From: a virus
Virus record (IMG/VR): IMGVR_UViG_3300024226_000001
Span: 62,001-126,000 of that record
DNA length: 64,000 nucleotides
Strand: one strand, 5' to 3'
Below are positions 1-11,300 of this stretch, in pieces. Within the stretch, counting starts at the first letter, position 1. Every line of letters begins with the position of its first letter. The translations under genes were made by a program, and so were the position numbers. The notes below the pieces were generated by a model. The model made no database searches, was not told the DNA's origin, and saw only the letters and a program-made list of their open reading frames with translations.

Positions 1-3000
1 TTCTTAAATCCTTTATTAACTATTAGTTTAGATGTTAAAGGACAAATTCCAGTAGATACTGAAAGAGTTTATACTGAAAGAGTTATATTTGATCATGAAG
101 ACTTGTCTTCCACTGAATCCTTTGATGAAATTTTTAAAGGTCAGAATGATGTTAATTATTCTAAATTTATTTCTAAAATAAAAGAAGATGGTTTAAAATA
201 TAGAATAGATGCAGAGACGGTAGATATGCCAGTAAGATCTATTCAGTATAATGGCCAGTTAGACGTATTAAAAGTAGAAAATGTTCAGAAAACATCTCTA
301 ATAGACGGGACTAGTCAAACTAAAACCGTAAAAGTATATACTCTAAATAAATTAACATATTCGGACTCTAATAAAGACATGAAAGATACTGAAACTCTAA
401 AAATTGGAGATTCATTGGTAGTAAACACGTCTGAATATAACACAAGATATAGAGTAACCTCTATTGATTCTTCAACAACACAAGTTGAATTGTCACTTTT
501 AGAAGGTTATTCACCGATTAAAATAGGAGCGAATGCTCTCGCTATTTATAAAGATATTGATGCTTCTGTTTCTATAGAAGTTAAAGTTGGATTTAATGAA
601 AGACAAGTAGTTTTTGTTAAACCAATAGATCCTATCTCTAAACTACCAGCTACTGATTTCTCACCAGGTGTTGCATTCTTTTCGAATGAACTTACTATTC
701 AAAATGAAGATGGTATAGTTACTACACTTGCTAAATACTATAAAGAAGAAGTTGCTGATTTTGGTCAATTTATTAAAGCACTTAAGGTTGATTACATTCC
801 ACCTGCATCAGAAGGTCTTATCCCAGATGCACCAATCGTAGAAGTAGATAACTTTAAAGTAACACAAATTAATAAACACCTTACTCAAAACGCTAGCGTT
901 GAACAAGTAAAAAAGATCAAATCTGATAAAGTTAAAGCTAAAGAAGTTATTAAAAAGCTTGACACTACAATTAGAAAGAAAAGAAAATTAATTGCTACTA
1001 AAAAGTTCTCATCTAAAATAGAAAGAAATAGAGAGAAAAATGAATTAGCTTCTATCATTAGAGAAAAGGCTGCTGAAACTAAAGTATTCTCTTCAAGCGT
1101 TGGACAGATTAAAGCGATTGCTGAATCAAATGAATTACCTAAAGTTAATCCTAAATATAGGGTAAGAGGCTTTTGGTCTATTCCGGAGCCAAAGAAAGTT
1201 GGTGATGAAATTTCACAAGAAGTAGTTCAGTTTATTGCTAGATATAGATACGTTTCCTCAACGGGTAAAACATCTGTAATAGAGCAAATCAAATTTAATA
1301 AAAAAACTGCTGCATTTTCAAACTGGGTCGAAGTTAAAGGTCCTATTAGAAAAAGAGAAAAGCAAGCAGATGGTGGATATAGATGGATTCTAGAATCTGA
1401 AGAAGATTCACAGGCTATTAATTTTAACTCAATAGATTTATCTATTCAGCCTGGTGAAAAAATAGAAATGATGATTAAATCTGTTTCTGAAGCAGGTTTC
1501 CCACAAACCCCAGTAGAGTCAGAATGGTCAGATATTATTACTATTCCTTTTCCTGAAGGAGAAATATCTACAGACGGAGCAAATAGCCTAGTAAACCAAA
1601 ATGATTTAGATAATGTTAAGGTTGAAATAAATGATGATTTAGAATCACAAGGATTATTTACACACCTTGATAGTGGATTTACGGCAGGAGATACTTATTA
1701 TGCCCATGCCGCAGAATCACTAGCATCTGGTTTTTTAACAGGAGAACAGAATCCTATTAGCGTATATGATAAATTATTGGAATTACAGAATCAATTAGAA
1801 AGACTACAAGCTAAGGTTGAAGGTGCCGTTGGAGAATTACAAATTAAAATTATTGACGAAGAAGGTGAAGTAACGCTAGTTAAAAATAATTCAACTGCTA
1901 AAATATTCGCAGGATATTATGTAGATGAAAAACCAGATGATGAAACTAAAGGATATATTGTTACTAAAAATTATAGAGTAGAACTTCATAATACTAAGGC
2001 ATCTGATCTAGAATTATGTGCAAGAATTAATGGAAATCTTAAACAACCTGCTTATGTTTCTTCATCACAACAAGAATATGGCCTAGGTATTATTAATTTA
2101 GAAACTGGTAATAAACAACCAACTGGAACTACAACACCTGATGTTAAAATAGCAAATGATACATATTATATGACAGAGGCTCAGTATGATTTAGTCCCTG
2201 TTGTTTATCAAAATCTTACAGGTGATGGAAATTCATACAATCATTTTTCTGTTGCGCCAGACCAATCATCTCAATTAAATGGACAGTTTATTTATTCTAG
2301 ATTTAGAAATATAGCTAATAACGCTGATCTTTATTCGATTATAGATCCTGATACTGACTTGTCTAGGGATTCAAACTTAACAGGAGTAAGTAGCGCAGAA
2401 TATGGATTAACATTTGCAACAGTCACGAATTCTGGAATTGGATCAATTTCTGATAGAACTCATTTAAGAGATTTTACAGACTTTAAAATACAACCACATC
2501 AAGATTTACCTAGTAATTTAAACGGAGCTGGTGATTTTATATGGAATGGAACATGGAATAATAATGGACAGGGTGTGCAGAATGAAGATGAAAACGGATT
2601 CCAATCTGATCCGAACGTTCCTGAAGCTATTCTTCCGAACTCAGCTGATACAGTTTCTGTTTCTCAAATAACGGCTGCTAAGTATGATTCAGGTCTTTTT
2701 CTTCATAAATCACACCCGCTACTTCAGTCTGACATAGGTTTAAATACAAAGGATATAGTTTCAACGGGAATTGTATCGATGCCGAAATATGCTATTAAAA
2801 GATCTAACGATAAGAATGGAAAAATTCAAACAGCATATCAACCGCTGACAATTACATTTAGAAGTGACGGTGAATCTGGACCAATAGATGAACAAGGTAA
2901 TGTAATTGGTAAAAAGTCTTTAAAAAACTCATTTACGGAAGATGATCAATTTTTATTAGGTGGTCTTTCATGTGGTTCTTTCTTATACCTTTCACCTATA

Positions 3001-3435
3001 AACCAAACTAGTCTATCGGTAGATGGACCTAACAAGTATGGTAAAAAATTAATTGAAGGTGGAAGTCAAAATGCAGTGTCAGTTGATATGGTATTCCAAT
3101 ATAGAATGACAGATTATTTTGGAGAGAGTGAAACCGGTAAAGGTAGAGTTGCTGGAATATATGGAAATGCATTTACCAATTTAACATATTCAAAGAAAAT
3201 AGGGCTAGACATCATAGATTCTTATAAAACTGAATTTAGCTTCGATGTAGAAGTTTACGCTAAATATAGAGCAGTTGGAACAAATAAAAATAGTATCAAC
3301 AAAGTGATGCTGAGTAATTATAGAAACTCCCTTGGTTCCGGAAACTGGTGGTGGAATAGAAGAAGATTCTTCAGTGGATATAATGATTTTAGTTCATCTA
3401 GATTATACGATTTCGATGCTCGTCCATATAGGTAA
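1..3435 (+). CDS. Large virion structural protein (5' end outside window)
   Basis: The reading frame is open from base 1, so the gene begins upstream of the window and at least 1144 residues are visible. A TTG at base 103 is only an internal codon, with no initiation context. The middle of the protein has a basic, helical stretch rich in Lys and Glu (about residues 290-400), then a beta-rich segment whose GFP..P.ESEWS ending resembles a fibronectin type III strand, then a short coiled coil (LLELQNQLERLQAKVEG). The C-terminal third is beta-rich with many Asn, Ser and Gly. Followed by two more giant proteins and two fibres, it is most likely a baseplate or tail-associated protein. I recognise no specific T4 homologue, and the function is inferred from position and composition. 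Confidence 0.8.
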   Translation, partial: FLNPLLTISLDVKGQIPVDTERVYTERVIFDHEDLSSTESFDEIFKGQNDVNYSKFISKIKEDGLKYRIDAETVDMPVRSIQYNGQLDVLKVENVQKTSLIDGTSQTKTVKVYTLNKLTYSDSNKDMKDTETLKIGDSLVVNTSEYNTRYRVTSIDSSTTQVELSLLEGYSPIKIGANALAIYKDIDASVSIEVKVGFNERQVVFVKPIDPISKLPATDFSPGVAFFSNELTIQNEDGIVTTLAKYYKEEVADFGQFIKALKVDYIPPASEGLIPDAPIVEVDNFKVTQINKHLTQNASVEQVKKIKSDKVKAKEVIKKLDTTIRKKRKLIATKKFSSKIERNREKNELASIIREKAAETKVFSSSVGQIKAIAESNELPKVNPKYRVRGFWSIPEPKKVGDEISQEVVQFIARYRYVSSTGKTSVIEQIKFNKKTAAFSNWVEVKGPIRKREKQADGGYRWILESEEDSQAINFNSIDLSIQPGEKIEMMIKSVSEAGFPQTPVESEWSDIITIPFPEGEISTDGANSLVNQNDLDNVKVEINDDLESQGLFTHLDSGFTAGDTYYAHAAESLASGFLTGEQNPISVYDKLLELQNQLERLQAKVEGAVGELQIKIIDEEGEVTLVKNNSTAKIFAGYYVDEKPDDETKGYIVTKNYRVELHNTKASDLELCARINGNLKQPAYVSSSQQEYGLGIINLETGNKQPTGTTTPDVKIANDTYYMTEAQYDLVPVVYQNLTGDGNSYNHFSVAPDQSSQLNGQFIYSRFRNIANNADLYSIIDPDTDLSRDSNLTGVSSAEYGLTFATVTNSGIGSISDRTHLRDFTDFKIQPHQDLPSNLNGAGDFIWNGTWNNNGQGVQNEDENGFQSDPNVPEAILPNSADTVSVSQITAAKYDSGLFLHKSHPLLQSDIGLNTKDIVSTGIVSMPKYAIKRSNDKNGKIQTAYQPLTITFRSDGESGPIDEQGNVIGKKSLKNSFTEDDQFLLGGLSCGSFLYLSPINQTSLSVDGPNKYGKKLIEGGSQNAVSVDMVFQYRMTDYFGESETGKGRVAGIYGNAFTNLTYSKKIGLDIIDSYKTEFSFDVEVYAKYRAVGTNKNSINKVMLSNYRNSLGSGNWWWNRRRFFSGYNDFSSSRLYDFDARPYR

Positions 3436-3454
3436 TATCTCGCTGTAACTAAGC

Positions 3455-3464
3455 AAGATATATA
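3455..3464 (+). promoter_or_regulatory. Putative late promoter box AAGATATATA
   Basis: This copy of the recurrent GATATATA box ends 28 nt before the ATG at 3493. It resembles the T4 late -10 element TATAAATA read by gp55, and a gp55 homologue lies at 60403. Promoter activity is inferred. Confidence 0.5.
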
Positions 3465-3492
3465 CTCTAACAAAAATAGAGTCTATTTATAA

Positions 3493-6400
3493 ATGGCGAT
3501 AACGATTAACACACAAGCAGAAGGTATTTCGTATAAGGATAAGTCCTTTGCCCTATTAAGAACTAACCCCAAGTTAACTTCTAATGTCAAATTAATTACT
3601 GACGAAGAGGGAGATATCTATTTAAGCTCAATCAAGGCAAATAGAACTCTATCGCAGTATGAATATCAGAAATATCCTATTTCTAGTTCAGGTGAATATT
3701 GTAGGGACGTTGCTCAGTTTTACGGAAGATTAAGTAAAGATGAAAGATATCAGGTCGGTAGGGAATTTACAGATCTAAGTGTTTCTAAAGACTATTCTAC
3801 ACAATATGAAAACCTATATAATTACGGAGCTTCATTCAATTATACAAAGGCCTATGACGAGCAATATAGAATATTTGCTCCAATATGGTTAGAAGAAAGT
3901 GTTCCTGAAAAATTTATAATTTATAGAATTAAAGATGTAGATTTTAAAGAAAAATCTTTAGAAGATGATCCTAGTCAAAATTCTAGAATTCAAGAAATGT
4001 TATCTAATGCGACTTTAATAAAATCGTATGATATGACTAATAACTCTAAGCTAGGGAGATATCTAAATAGTCACGTATCTAATCCCTTAATTCCTAAGTC
4101 GCATATTGATTTTAATTTTGAACTGGATGATCCTACTTCCTTTAACGGAATAGACGTAATGTTAGGTGGCTTTGTTGAAAAGTCAGATTATATAGATGAT
4201 GATTACGTTAAAGAAGACCTTCCCGAAATTTTAGCTAATAATACATTAACAACTAGCTTTGAAAGAAACGGAATTGTTTCTCACAATATAATTAATTTAG
4301 AATTTTTATTTGACGATAATGAAGCCGACGACTATAATGTTTATAGATATTTTGGAATTTTCGTAGATGAACATCAAGAAGGAACTGTAGTTGTCAATTC
4401 TGTAAATTCAATAGGACACTTAAATTTAGATATAAGCAATTCATCGTCTGACGAATTAGATAAATTACCATCTATAAAGGATTACACCCAGCCGATTCTT
4501 GGATGGGTAAAAGATATTAATAATAAATATCATAACGTTTTAAATAGATTTAGAAAGACTAGAATAGAAAAAAACCAAATACTAACATCATATAATGGAG
4601 ACTCTTCTATTTTTGTAAATAAAAAACAAACAGAGTTTAACACCCCCGTAATAAACAAAACACCATTTAATGGTTTTATAGAATTAAATATAATAGACCA
4701 GCCTTCTGATAATGATAAAGTATTTTTAGGAGACTTGCTCGAGATAAGTATTGAAAACTTTAATTTGGGTGATTTTGTTTTAATCGCAGACACTTCTCTT
4801 CCAATTGGAACATTTCAAGAAAATAGATATTCTGCAATAGGTAATACTTCTCAAATAGCAGCAGCACTTGCAGCGGCGATTAGAAATGCAGAAGTTATAC
4901 CGTATAATGCTAGCTCTATAAAGAACAGGGTGATCATAGATGACTACTCACAGGGAAGGAATAAGAATACAACTGTATTTGGTATTAGTTCATCTAATCC
5001 GAACCCCTTTATCGATATGCAAAGTTCAACCGACGCAAATCTTGCATTTTCAAATAAGTATAACGACTTTATAAGTGAAGGTGGAACTGTTACGGGTGGA
5101 TTGCAATTAGGAGACTATGAAATTTACACTATGATTGGTGGATGTTCTGTTAATCAGGGTGTATTAATATCCCCTAACGAAATAGGAAACCTACAGGTAG
5201 GGTATTTTATTAAAGAACTTAATAAGGATAACTATGTTAGGATTATAGAAATAATAAAAGATCCTTATTCAGAAAACTTTAGAGTTATTTTTCAAAAACC
5301 GGTGGTTTTTTCAATGGACAATGTGATTACAAGTTATGAAACCTATGATACTCCCTTTGGAAAGTTTTCAGCGTATGATTTCAAGGATTTTAATTTTGAT
5401 TTCTACGATACTTCAAATTCTAAAATAGACTTTTTAGTTTTAGAGAGCATGCAATATAAGAATGATGAAGCTTCGTTTGGAGTAGCAAATGTTTCTTCCA
5501 TTTACGTCCTCGAAGCCAATGACCAACCTTTTCCTGGAGCAGATCCTTATATATTAATACATGATATAGACGTTAGTGAATTTATTAAAAAAGGAGACTT
5601 TGTAAAGGTCGATACGGTAGGTAATCCTGGTGAACAGGAATGGACAGAGGTAAAAGATGTAATCTATACATCAATGGGTACGATGTTCTTTACTAAAATA
5701 ATCACGAAGGATTTAGCATCTGCTAATTATTTTTTCAACCAGTCTAACGTTGCTGATATCTATGAAGATTTTATATTTAAACCGGGTCCTGGTAATAGTC
5801 AATTATTTAAGTTTAAATCTTTATCTAGTATTATTAGAGATGATATAGTTGAAAGTGATTTTATAGATACAGAAATCATTAATGAATATGATAGGTTAAA
5901 GGAGAACTCATTAAAGGAGACGAGTGTTAATTCAAGAGTCGTACCTACTATATGTAAATTTAATTTAAAAGATTCTACTAACTCTAGAAATTTATCATAC
6001 ATCCTAAACACCAATGAAGCATTCGGTGTAAATAATTTATCAGCTGATATTACTAAACTTTCAGAAAGATCAGCTGAAAAACTAAATATGGAACACTTCT
6101 ATATACATAATATTCCTACATATTTATTAGAACCTAGCAGTATTCCATTACTTATGGATTATGTCTATGAAGGGTACGAAAAGCCTTATTCAGAATTAGT
6201 CGCAAATTTAAAAAGCACTGACTTTGATTATTTTTCAACTATATTAAACTATACAGGTGCTCATCAAAATGATAGCTCAGGTCTAGCGACAATTGAACCC
6301 GGTGAATGGGTTAATTCAACCCCACTTAAAATGTACACTAAAATGCAAGGTGGAGATTCTGTTAATTTTTCATCTACAGTTTTTAAAGGATTAAGATATA

Positions 6401-8322
6401 TTTATAAAGATAGAACTGAATTTTTATCGACTAGCCCGATATCTTTTAAATCTTCGTCTGATGTAAATGATTTTAAAGTTGCAACAATACTTAACTATAC
6501 TTCTAACGACGAAATAAACAACACGGGAGTAGATATAGAGGTTGTAAGAAATAATAAATTTAAAACTATTAGCATTCTTATAAATTTACAAGTTCCTACA
6601 AATGATATATCACAATTAGACAGATATTTGTTATATAATTTAAATGACCTTTTAAATGAAGGAGAAATACTTGATAGTAATATTAGAGGTTTCTTAGAGT
6701 TTGGAGGTAGCTCAGTAACAGTATGGAATACTGAAGATCCTGAAATTACAACGATAGTGGAAGCTTCGGTGCAATCAGTTGGCGAAAATACACCTAAATT
6801 TACACAAGACATTTTTAAAATAGATGAGCAATATTCATATATATTATTTGAAAGTGGAAATGAAACTTATTCTTTACAGGTTGTTTCGGTGATAGACGAT
6901 TCACAAATAATAGTTAAAGGTCTTCCTTACCTATGGGTATTAAATCAGCAGACTGGAGAATATTATCAGGATTTAGATGTACCCTATGACGATCCAACTA
7001 CGATTCCTAACATTATACCTCTTAAATATTATAACGGTGGTAAAAAGGCATGGGATAATGCATTACAAGACGTTTCTTCATTTGGATTTGCAGATAGAAT
7101 TAATACACATAGAGATATAACGTATACTACTATTCTAGAGAATGGAGATATAGAGTCAGGTCAGTTTTGTTTAGAAATACAAAGCGGTGTTGAGTTTGTA
7201 AAAACCTCAATTTTAGACATAGAAATAGATGATGATAAACCTAAGGCATTTAAATTAAATAATGATAATATAGGTTATAATCTGGTTGCAAGAGAAGATG
7301 GTGGATATTACACTACTCTTAAAAGAATGAACGGTAGCTATGATCCTTTATTTAAAGATGTTGTAACTTTTTCATCTCCCTATGGCAATTATAAATTTAG
7401 AAATACCTTAGATTCTTTTAATGAAGAGCAAGAGAACAGGTTGAAAAAATACAACAGACTGATAGGAGTAAATTGTATGTTTAATTCTAATTTAGGAGTT
7501 GATGAAAATTACGGAATTATCAATAACTTTTTCTTTCATAAAGTAAATGAATTACAGCCGAAGGTTATTAAACTAAGTCAAGAATCAGATAAACTACCCC
7601 TATATCCATTAATTGGAGAAATAGCAATAGATAAAAAAGATTTAAACCTATTTAAGAGTAAATATGCTAAAGACTATTATACAAGGTCCTTTGGTGGAAC
7701 AAATAGATCAAAGGAAGTCCATGGAACATTAAGCCCTATAGAAGAAAGATCTTTCTTTGCATCTACAATAATGAAAGTTAAAAATGAATATGATATAACT
7801 TCATACAATTTAAAAAGAGTAAGATCTCTTCAAGCGTTAGATGTAATTAGATATGATGAAAGAGAAGATGATGGTGCTTATATTTTTGAAGATTCTCAAA
7901 AAATTCACATTGACTTCTACATCGCTAATTCTATTGTAAGAAAATTAAAAGAAGAAAATATAACTGCGTATTATTCAAGGTACGCTACTTCTGAATATTC
8001 GTATGGAGATAAAACAACATTGGAAGATGATTCAACAATATACATTGAAGAAAACATTATACCTAGATTTATAATAGATCAAATAAAGGTATATGGAACT
8101 GAAATAGCAGGGTATCTTCCAAGTGATGATATAAATCAATCTAAATATAGTGAATTGGAAAGCGTAACTAATATAGAAGATATTACATCTGATGGGTTTT
8201 TTGAACTTACTAATTTTGAAATCAGAAGTTTCGCTGAAAAGCCTTTAAATTTCAGATTAATATATAATAAAAAACCAGGGTATCGATATAATTTGAGGGT
8301 CCATTCTAAAATAATTGCATAA
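3493..8322 (+). CDS. Giant virion protein, probable baseplate/tail component
   Basis: A protein of 1609 residues starting at an ATG 28 nt after a putative late promoter box. It is acidic and rich in Asp, Asn, Tyr and Ile, has no signal peptide or membrane segment, and shows no catalytic motif I can identify. Segments such as ESVPEKFIIYRI near residue 138 and a C-terminal YRYNLRVHSKI suggest a mixed alpha/beta structural protein. It lies between another giant structural gene and the fibre pair, separated from the first fibre gene by only two bases, so the genes are probably co-transcribed and act together in the baseplate or fibre network. I cannot assign it to a particular T4 wedge protein. 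Confidence 0.8.
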   Translation: MAITINTQAEGISYKDKSFALLRTNPKLTSNVKLITDEEGDIYLSSIKANRTLSQYEYQKYPISSSGEYCRDVAQFYGRLSKDERYQVGREFTDLSVSKDYSTQYENLYNYGASFNYTKAYDEQYRIFAPIWLEESVPEKFIIYRIKDVDFKEKSLEDDPSQNSRIQEMLSNATLIKSYDMTNNSKLGRYLNSHVSNPLIPKSHIDFNFELDDPTSFNGIDVMLGGFVEKSDYIDDDYVKEDLPEILANNTLTTSFERNGIVSHNIINLEFLFDDNEADDYNVYRYFGIFVDEHQEGTVVVNSVNSIGHLNLDISNSSSDELDKLPSIKDYTQPILGWVKDINNKYHNVLNRFRKTRIEKNQILTSYNGDSSIFVNKKQTEFNTPVINKTPFNGFIELNIIDQPSDNDKVFLGDLLEISIENFNLGDFVLIADTSLPIGTFQENRYSAIGNTSQIAAALAAAIRNAEVIPYNASSIKNRVIIDDYSQGRNKNTTVFGISSSNPNPFIDMQSSTDANLAFSNKYNDFISEGGTVTGGLQLGDYEIYTMIGGCSVNQGVLISPNEIGNLQVGYFIKELNKDNYVRIIEIIKDPYSENFRVIFQKPVVFSMDNVITSYETYDTPFGKFSAYDFKDFNFDFYDTSNSKIDFLVLESMQYKNDEASFGVANVSSIYVLEANDQPFPGADPYILIHDIDVSEFIKKGDFVKVDTVGNPGEQEWTEVKDVIYTSMGTMFFTKIITKDLASANYFFNQSNVADIYEDFIFKPGPGNSQLFKFKSLSSIIRDDIVESDFIDTEIINEYDRLKENSLKETSVNSRVVPTICKFNLKDSTNSRNLSYILNTNEAFGVNNLSADITKLSERSAEKLNMEHFYIHNIPTYLLEPSSIPLLMDYVYEGYEKPYSELVANLKSTDFDYFSTILNYTGAHQNDSSGLATIEPGEWVNSTPLKMYTKMQGGDSVNFSSTVFKGLRYIYKDRTEFLSTSPISFKSSSDVNDFKVATILNYTSNDEINNTGVDIEVVRNNKFKTISILINLQVPTNDISQLDRYLLYNLNDLLNEGEILDSNIRGFLEFGGSSVTVWNTEDPEITTIVEASVQSVGENTPKFTQDIFKIDEQYSYILFESGNETYSLQVVSVIDDSQIIVKGLPYLWVLNQQTGEYYQDLDVPYDDPTTIPNIIPLKYYNGGKKAWDNALQDVSSFGFADRINTHRDITYTTILENGDIESGQFCLEIQSGVEFVKTSILDIEIDDDKPKAFKLNNDNIGYNLVAREDGGYYTTLKRMNGSYDPLFKDVVTFSSPYGNYKFRNTLDSFNEEQENRLKKYNRLIGVNCMFNSNLGVDENYGIINNFFFHKVNELQPKVIKLSQESDKLPLYPLIGEIAIDKKDLNLFKSKYAKDYYTRSFGGTNRSKEVHGTLSPIEERSFFASTIMKVKNEYDITSYNLKRVRSLQALDVIRYDEREDDGAYIFEDSQKIHIDFYIANSIVRKLKEENITAYYSRYATSEYSYGDKTTLEDDSTIYIEENIIPRFIIDQIKVYGTEIAGYLPSDDINQSKYSELESVTNIEDITSDGFFELTNFEIRSFAEKPLNFRLIYNKKPGYRYNLRVHSKIIA

Positions 8323-8324
8323 AA

Positions 8325-11300
8325 ATGAACATAAGAATCAAAGAACTTTTTAAGAGTGATCTAGATCCTAACAGTAGTGAATGGTGGTCAAAGGATAAAA
8401 TTGATAAAATTAATTTTAATTTTAGACTAATGAAAAACGGAGGGCCAAGTGGCCCTGTAGGAATTGAAGGACCAAATGGTGAAGATGGTGATAAGGGTGA
8501 AGACGGTCTACAAGGAACTGAGGGACCACGTGGAACACAGGGTATGATAGGACCAGAGTCAAGTGGAACTTGGAAATCACAAGAGATAACAGATGATAAT
8601 AATCCAACACAAAGGGTAATATATCCTTCCGTTGCTGTTAATCAGAGTGGAACGGTTACATTAGCAATTGGTGCATCGGCTCATTTAGATAGCAATGGGG
8701 AATTAATAAGTCCTTATTATGGTGAATTATCAACAGAGCCTGTCAGTGCTTCGAAGAGCGGAACATTAAATATTATAACAGAAGCTTCAACCGGTTCAAG
8801 CCCCAATAACCCCACTCCATCTCCTCAGAATTCTATCATATTTGCAGAAGATAAACATCTCGATAAGTCATATAATATTGGATTAAAAATAGAAGAAGAT
8901 AGTAATAATATTGAATTTCCTGTTTTAACATTTACTCCGGATATCAATGCTGATCACGTAAATAATAAATTTGCTATAAAATTTGATAGAGACAATAGGT
9001 TTTATTTTAATGGAACCATTCAAAACGTATTAGGTGCCGAATCCGTAATTCCGTATGAACTTAATGTAGATGCAACCTCGCCGGGTAGTGTAATAGAATT
9101 TAAAGTAGGGGAGATAAAGTATTCTAATCACTCTCCAAGTTTAAATAAATTACTAAAATCACACGACACACAGGGAAGAGTTGAATGGGAAGATGTTTTT
9201 AACATGTTTCAAGTATTCCCCGTGGGATCTATAATAAGAATACCCAGTGATACCTTCTTTGGTGAAGAGAACTTTAATCTATCGGATGCCGAGACAGGGC
9301 CTATGTTAATTGTAGACGGAGATGAAGTAATTAAAACAAACTTCGGATCAGGTAAACCAACCGGGCTTTATGCAGGATGGTACTTATGTAATGGAGAAAC
9401 ATGGGGTGATGGAGGAATCGTAGCATACGATACACCTAACTTAAACGGGTTTGACTGGGCTATTACTAATATAGCAGGTTTAACGGGAGATTTATCAGGC
9501 AGTACAAGTGGAGGTAGCTTAGCCACATATAATGGTAATATACTTTTTTCAGGAGGAGTTAGTGCATTGGGTCTCGATGGTTCTGGATTAAACCCTAATG
9601 TCATATCACATTCTTTTGATAATAGTACAGAAGATGTAAGAATATATGACAATGAAAATATACAGTTTGCGCCTTCTGAGCATATCATAATGGGAGAACA
9701 AATTAGTATAATTTATTTGAAAGAATATGATTATAAGTGGAGTACGGCCGCCGCCTCTACCAGCTCTTCTAATATACAATTACAATATCACGCGATGACA
9801 GGATCTATGGATTCAAATACTATCGCACCAGGCACGTACAGCACTAACATAGATATTGCAATGCAATATGCAACTACATTAAACCCAGAAACAATACAAT
9901 GGACGGCAGACGGTGCTCCAAGTGATGGAGCTCAATTAGATGCTTATTGGAATAACGATAATAATTTTGCAAATGGTAATGTAAGATGCTATTCAAACGG
10001 ACAGGAATTAGCAGACGGATGGTTAGCTAGAGAATCTGGTGGACAGAATGGATGGGGCTATGCAAGAAAATATATTAATGGTGTTGGGATATCTTCAGAT
10101 GACGCTTTAGAAACAGAGCCTAAAGAATGCTGGATGATGTATTCTGAAAGTGTAAATGGAGTTGACGGTACGTATTCTAGCATTGGTATTTCTAATAACG
10201 GACTGCTCCCTCCTGTAACAATGACAGAGGCAGATGTAACCGGGTTTACTGGATGGCCAGCCGGCACTTCTTTGGAAAAAGTATTTATTTCTAATAAAAT
10301 AGACAATCATCCAGATGTCGTGGGATCTTCTAGTGATTTTAAAGATTATGAAAATACTTCACATATATGGAAACGTAATGATGGAAATAATACCATAGAT
10401 CAATTAACTGATGGTTGGTATAGGAGTGTACCAAATACGGATACGTATCTGGTTAATTTTGGCTTCGGTGGTATGTTAACAATAGATTCTGGATTATATA
10501 TGGCATGGAGAAAATATTGGTCAGCAAATGATAATGAATTTAAAGGAGATGTTATAAAATCTAGATTTGTACAATGGTCGAGTGGAGACCTTTCTCTTGG
10601 AATAGGTGCTACTACGGCATGTGATGCAACTTCAGGTAATGATATATTTTATTCTTCTGATATGTTTGAATTAGGAGAAAACCCTGGATCATGGCGCGTA
10701 ACGAATTTAGGTGCATCTAATTCAAATGCCGAGAATGAAGGTAGAGTTTCGTCATGGTTGTCAAACCAAATATACGTAAGACAAGACCAGAGTTCTAACA
10801 CAGTTCTTTATAGTTCAATCGCTAATCTTGGAAAATATCCACTTACATTATTAAAATCAGATACCTTTATTCCAGGAACAAACATCTCGATAAAAATAGC
10901 CGACTGGACTGGAGACTCTGGTACATCAGGATATACAGGTGAACATTATAAAGCTATTGATTCAAATAGTCAAGCAACTGCCACTAATCCGACAGAATGC
11001 TCGGGAGGAAGTCCATCCGGTGTTATATTTGACTGGGATGACGGAAATACCAATAATACACTTAATTATTTCGGTGGAGGAGGTAATGGAAATGTTTATT
11101 TTACGCTTAGTGGCATATCTCCATCCCAGCTTAGTTCTTCTAATTTTACTATAGAGGATCCTAGCAACAGCATGAATTGGGCTAGTGTAAGTTTCAACCC
11201 AGGTGACAATTATGTATCACTAAGTATCATGACGCCAATAGAAGAGCCTAGTGAAATATTGGACTTAGATTTTGATTATAGTGGTACATTGAATGAACTC

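Noticed and set aside
103-3435. TTG at 103 as the start of the first structural gene
   Set aside because: The frame is open back to base 1 with matching composition, so the gene is simply cut by the window edge.
8439-8555. Tandem DNA repeat in the collagen-like region
   Set aside because: The repetition is at the Gly-X-Y protein level; the DNA units are not near-identical, so it is reported within the gene.
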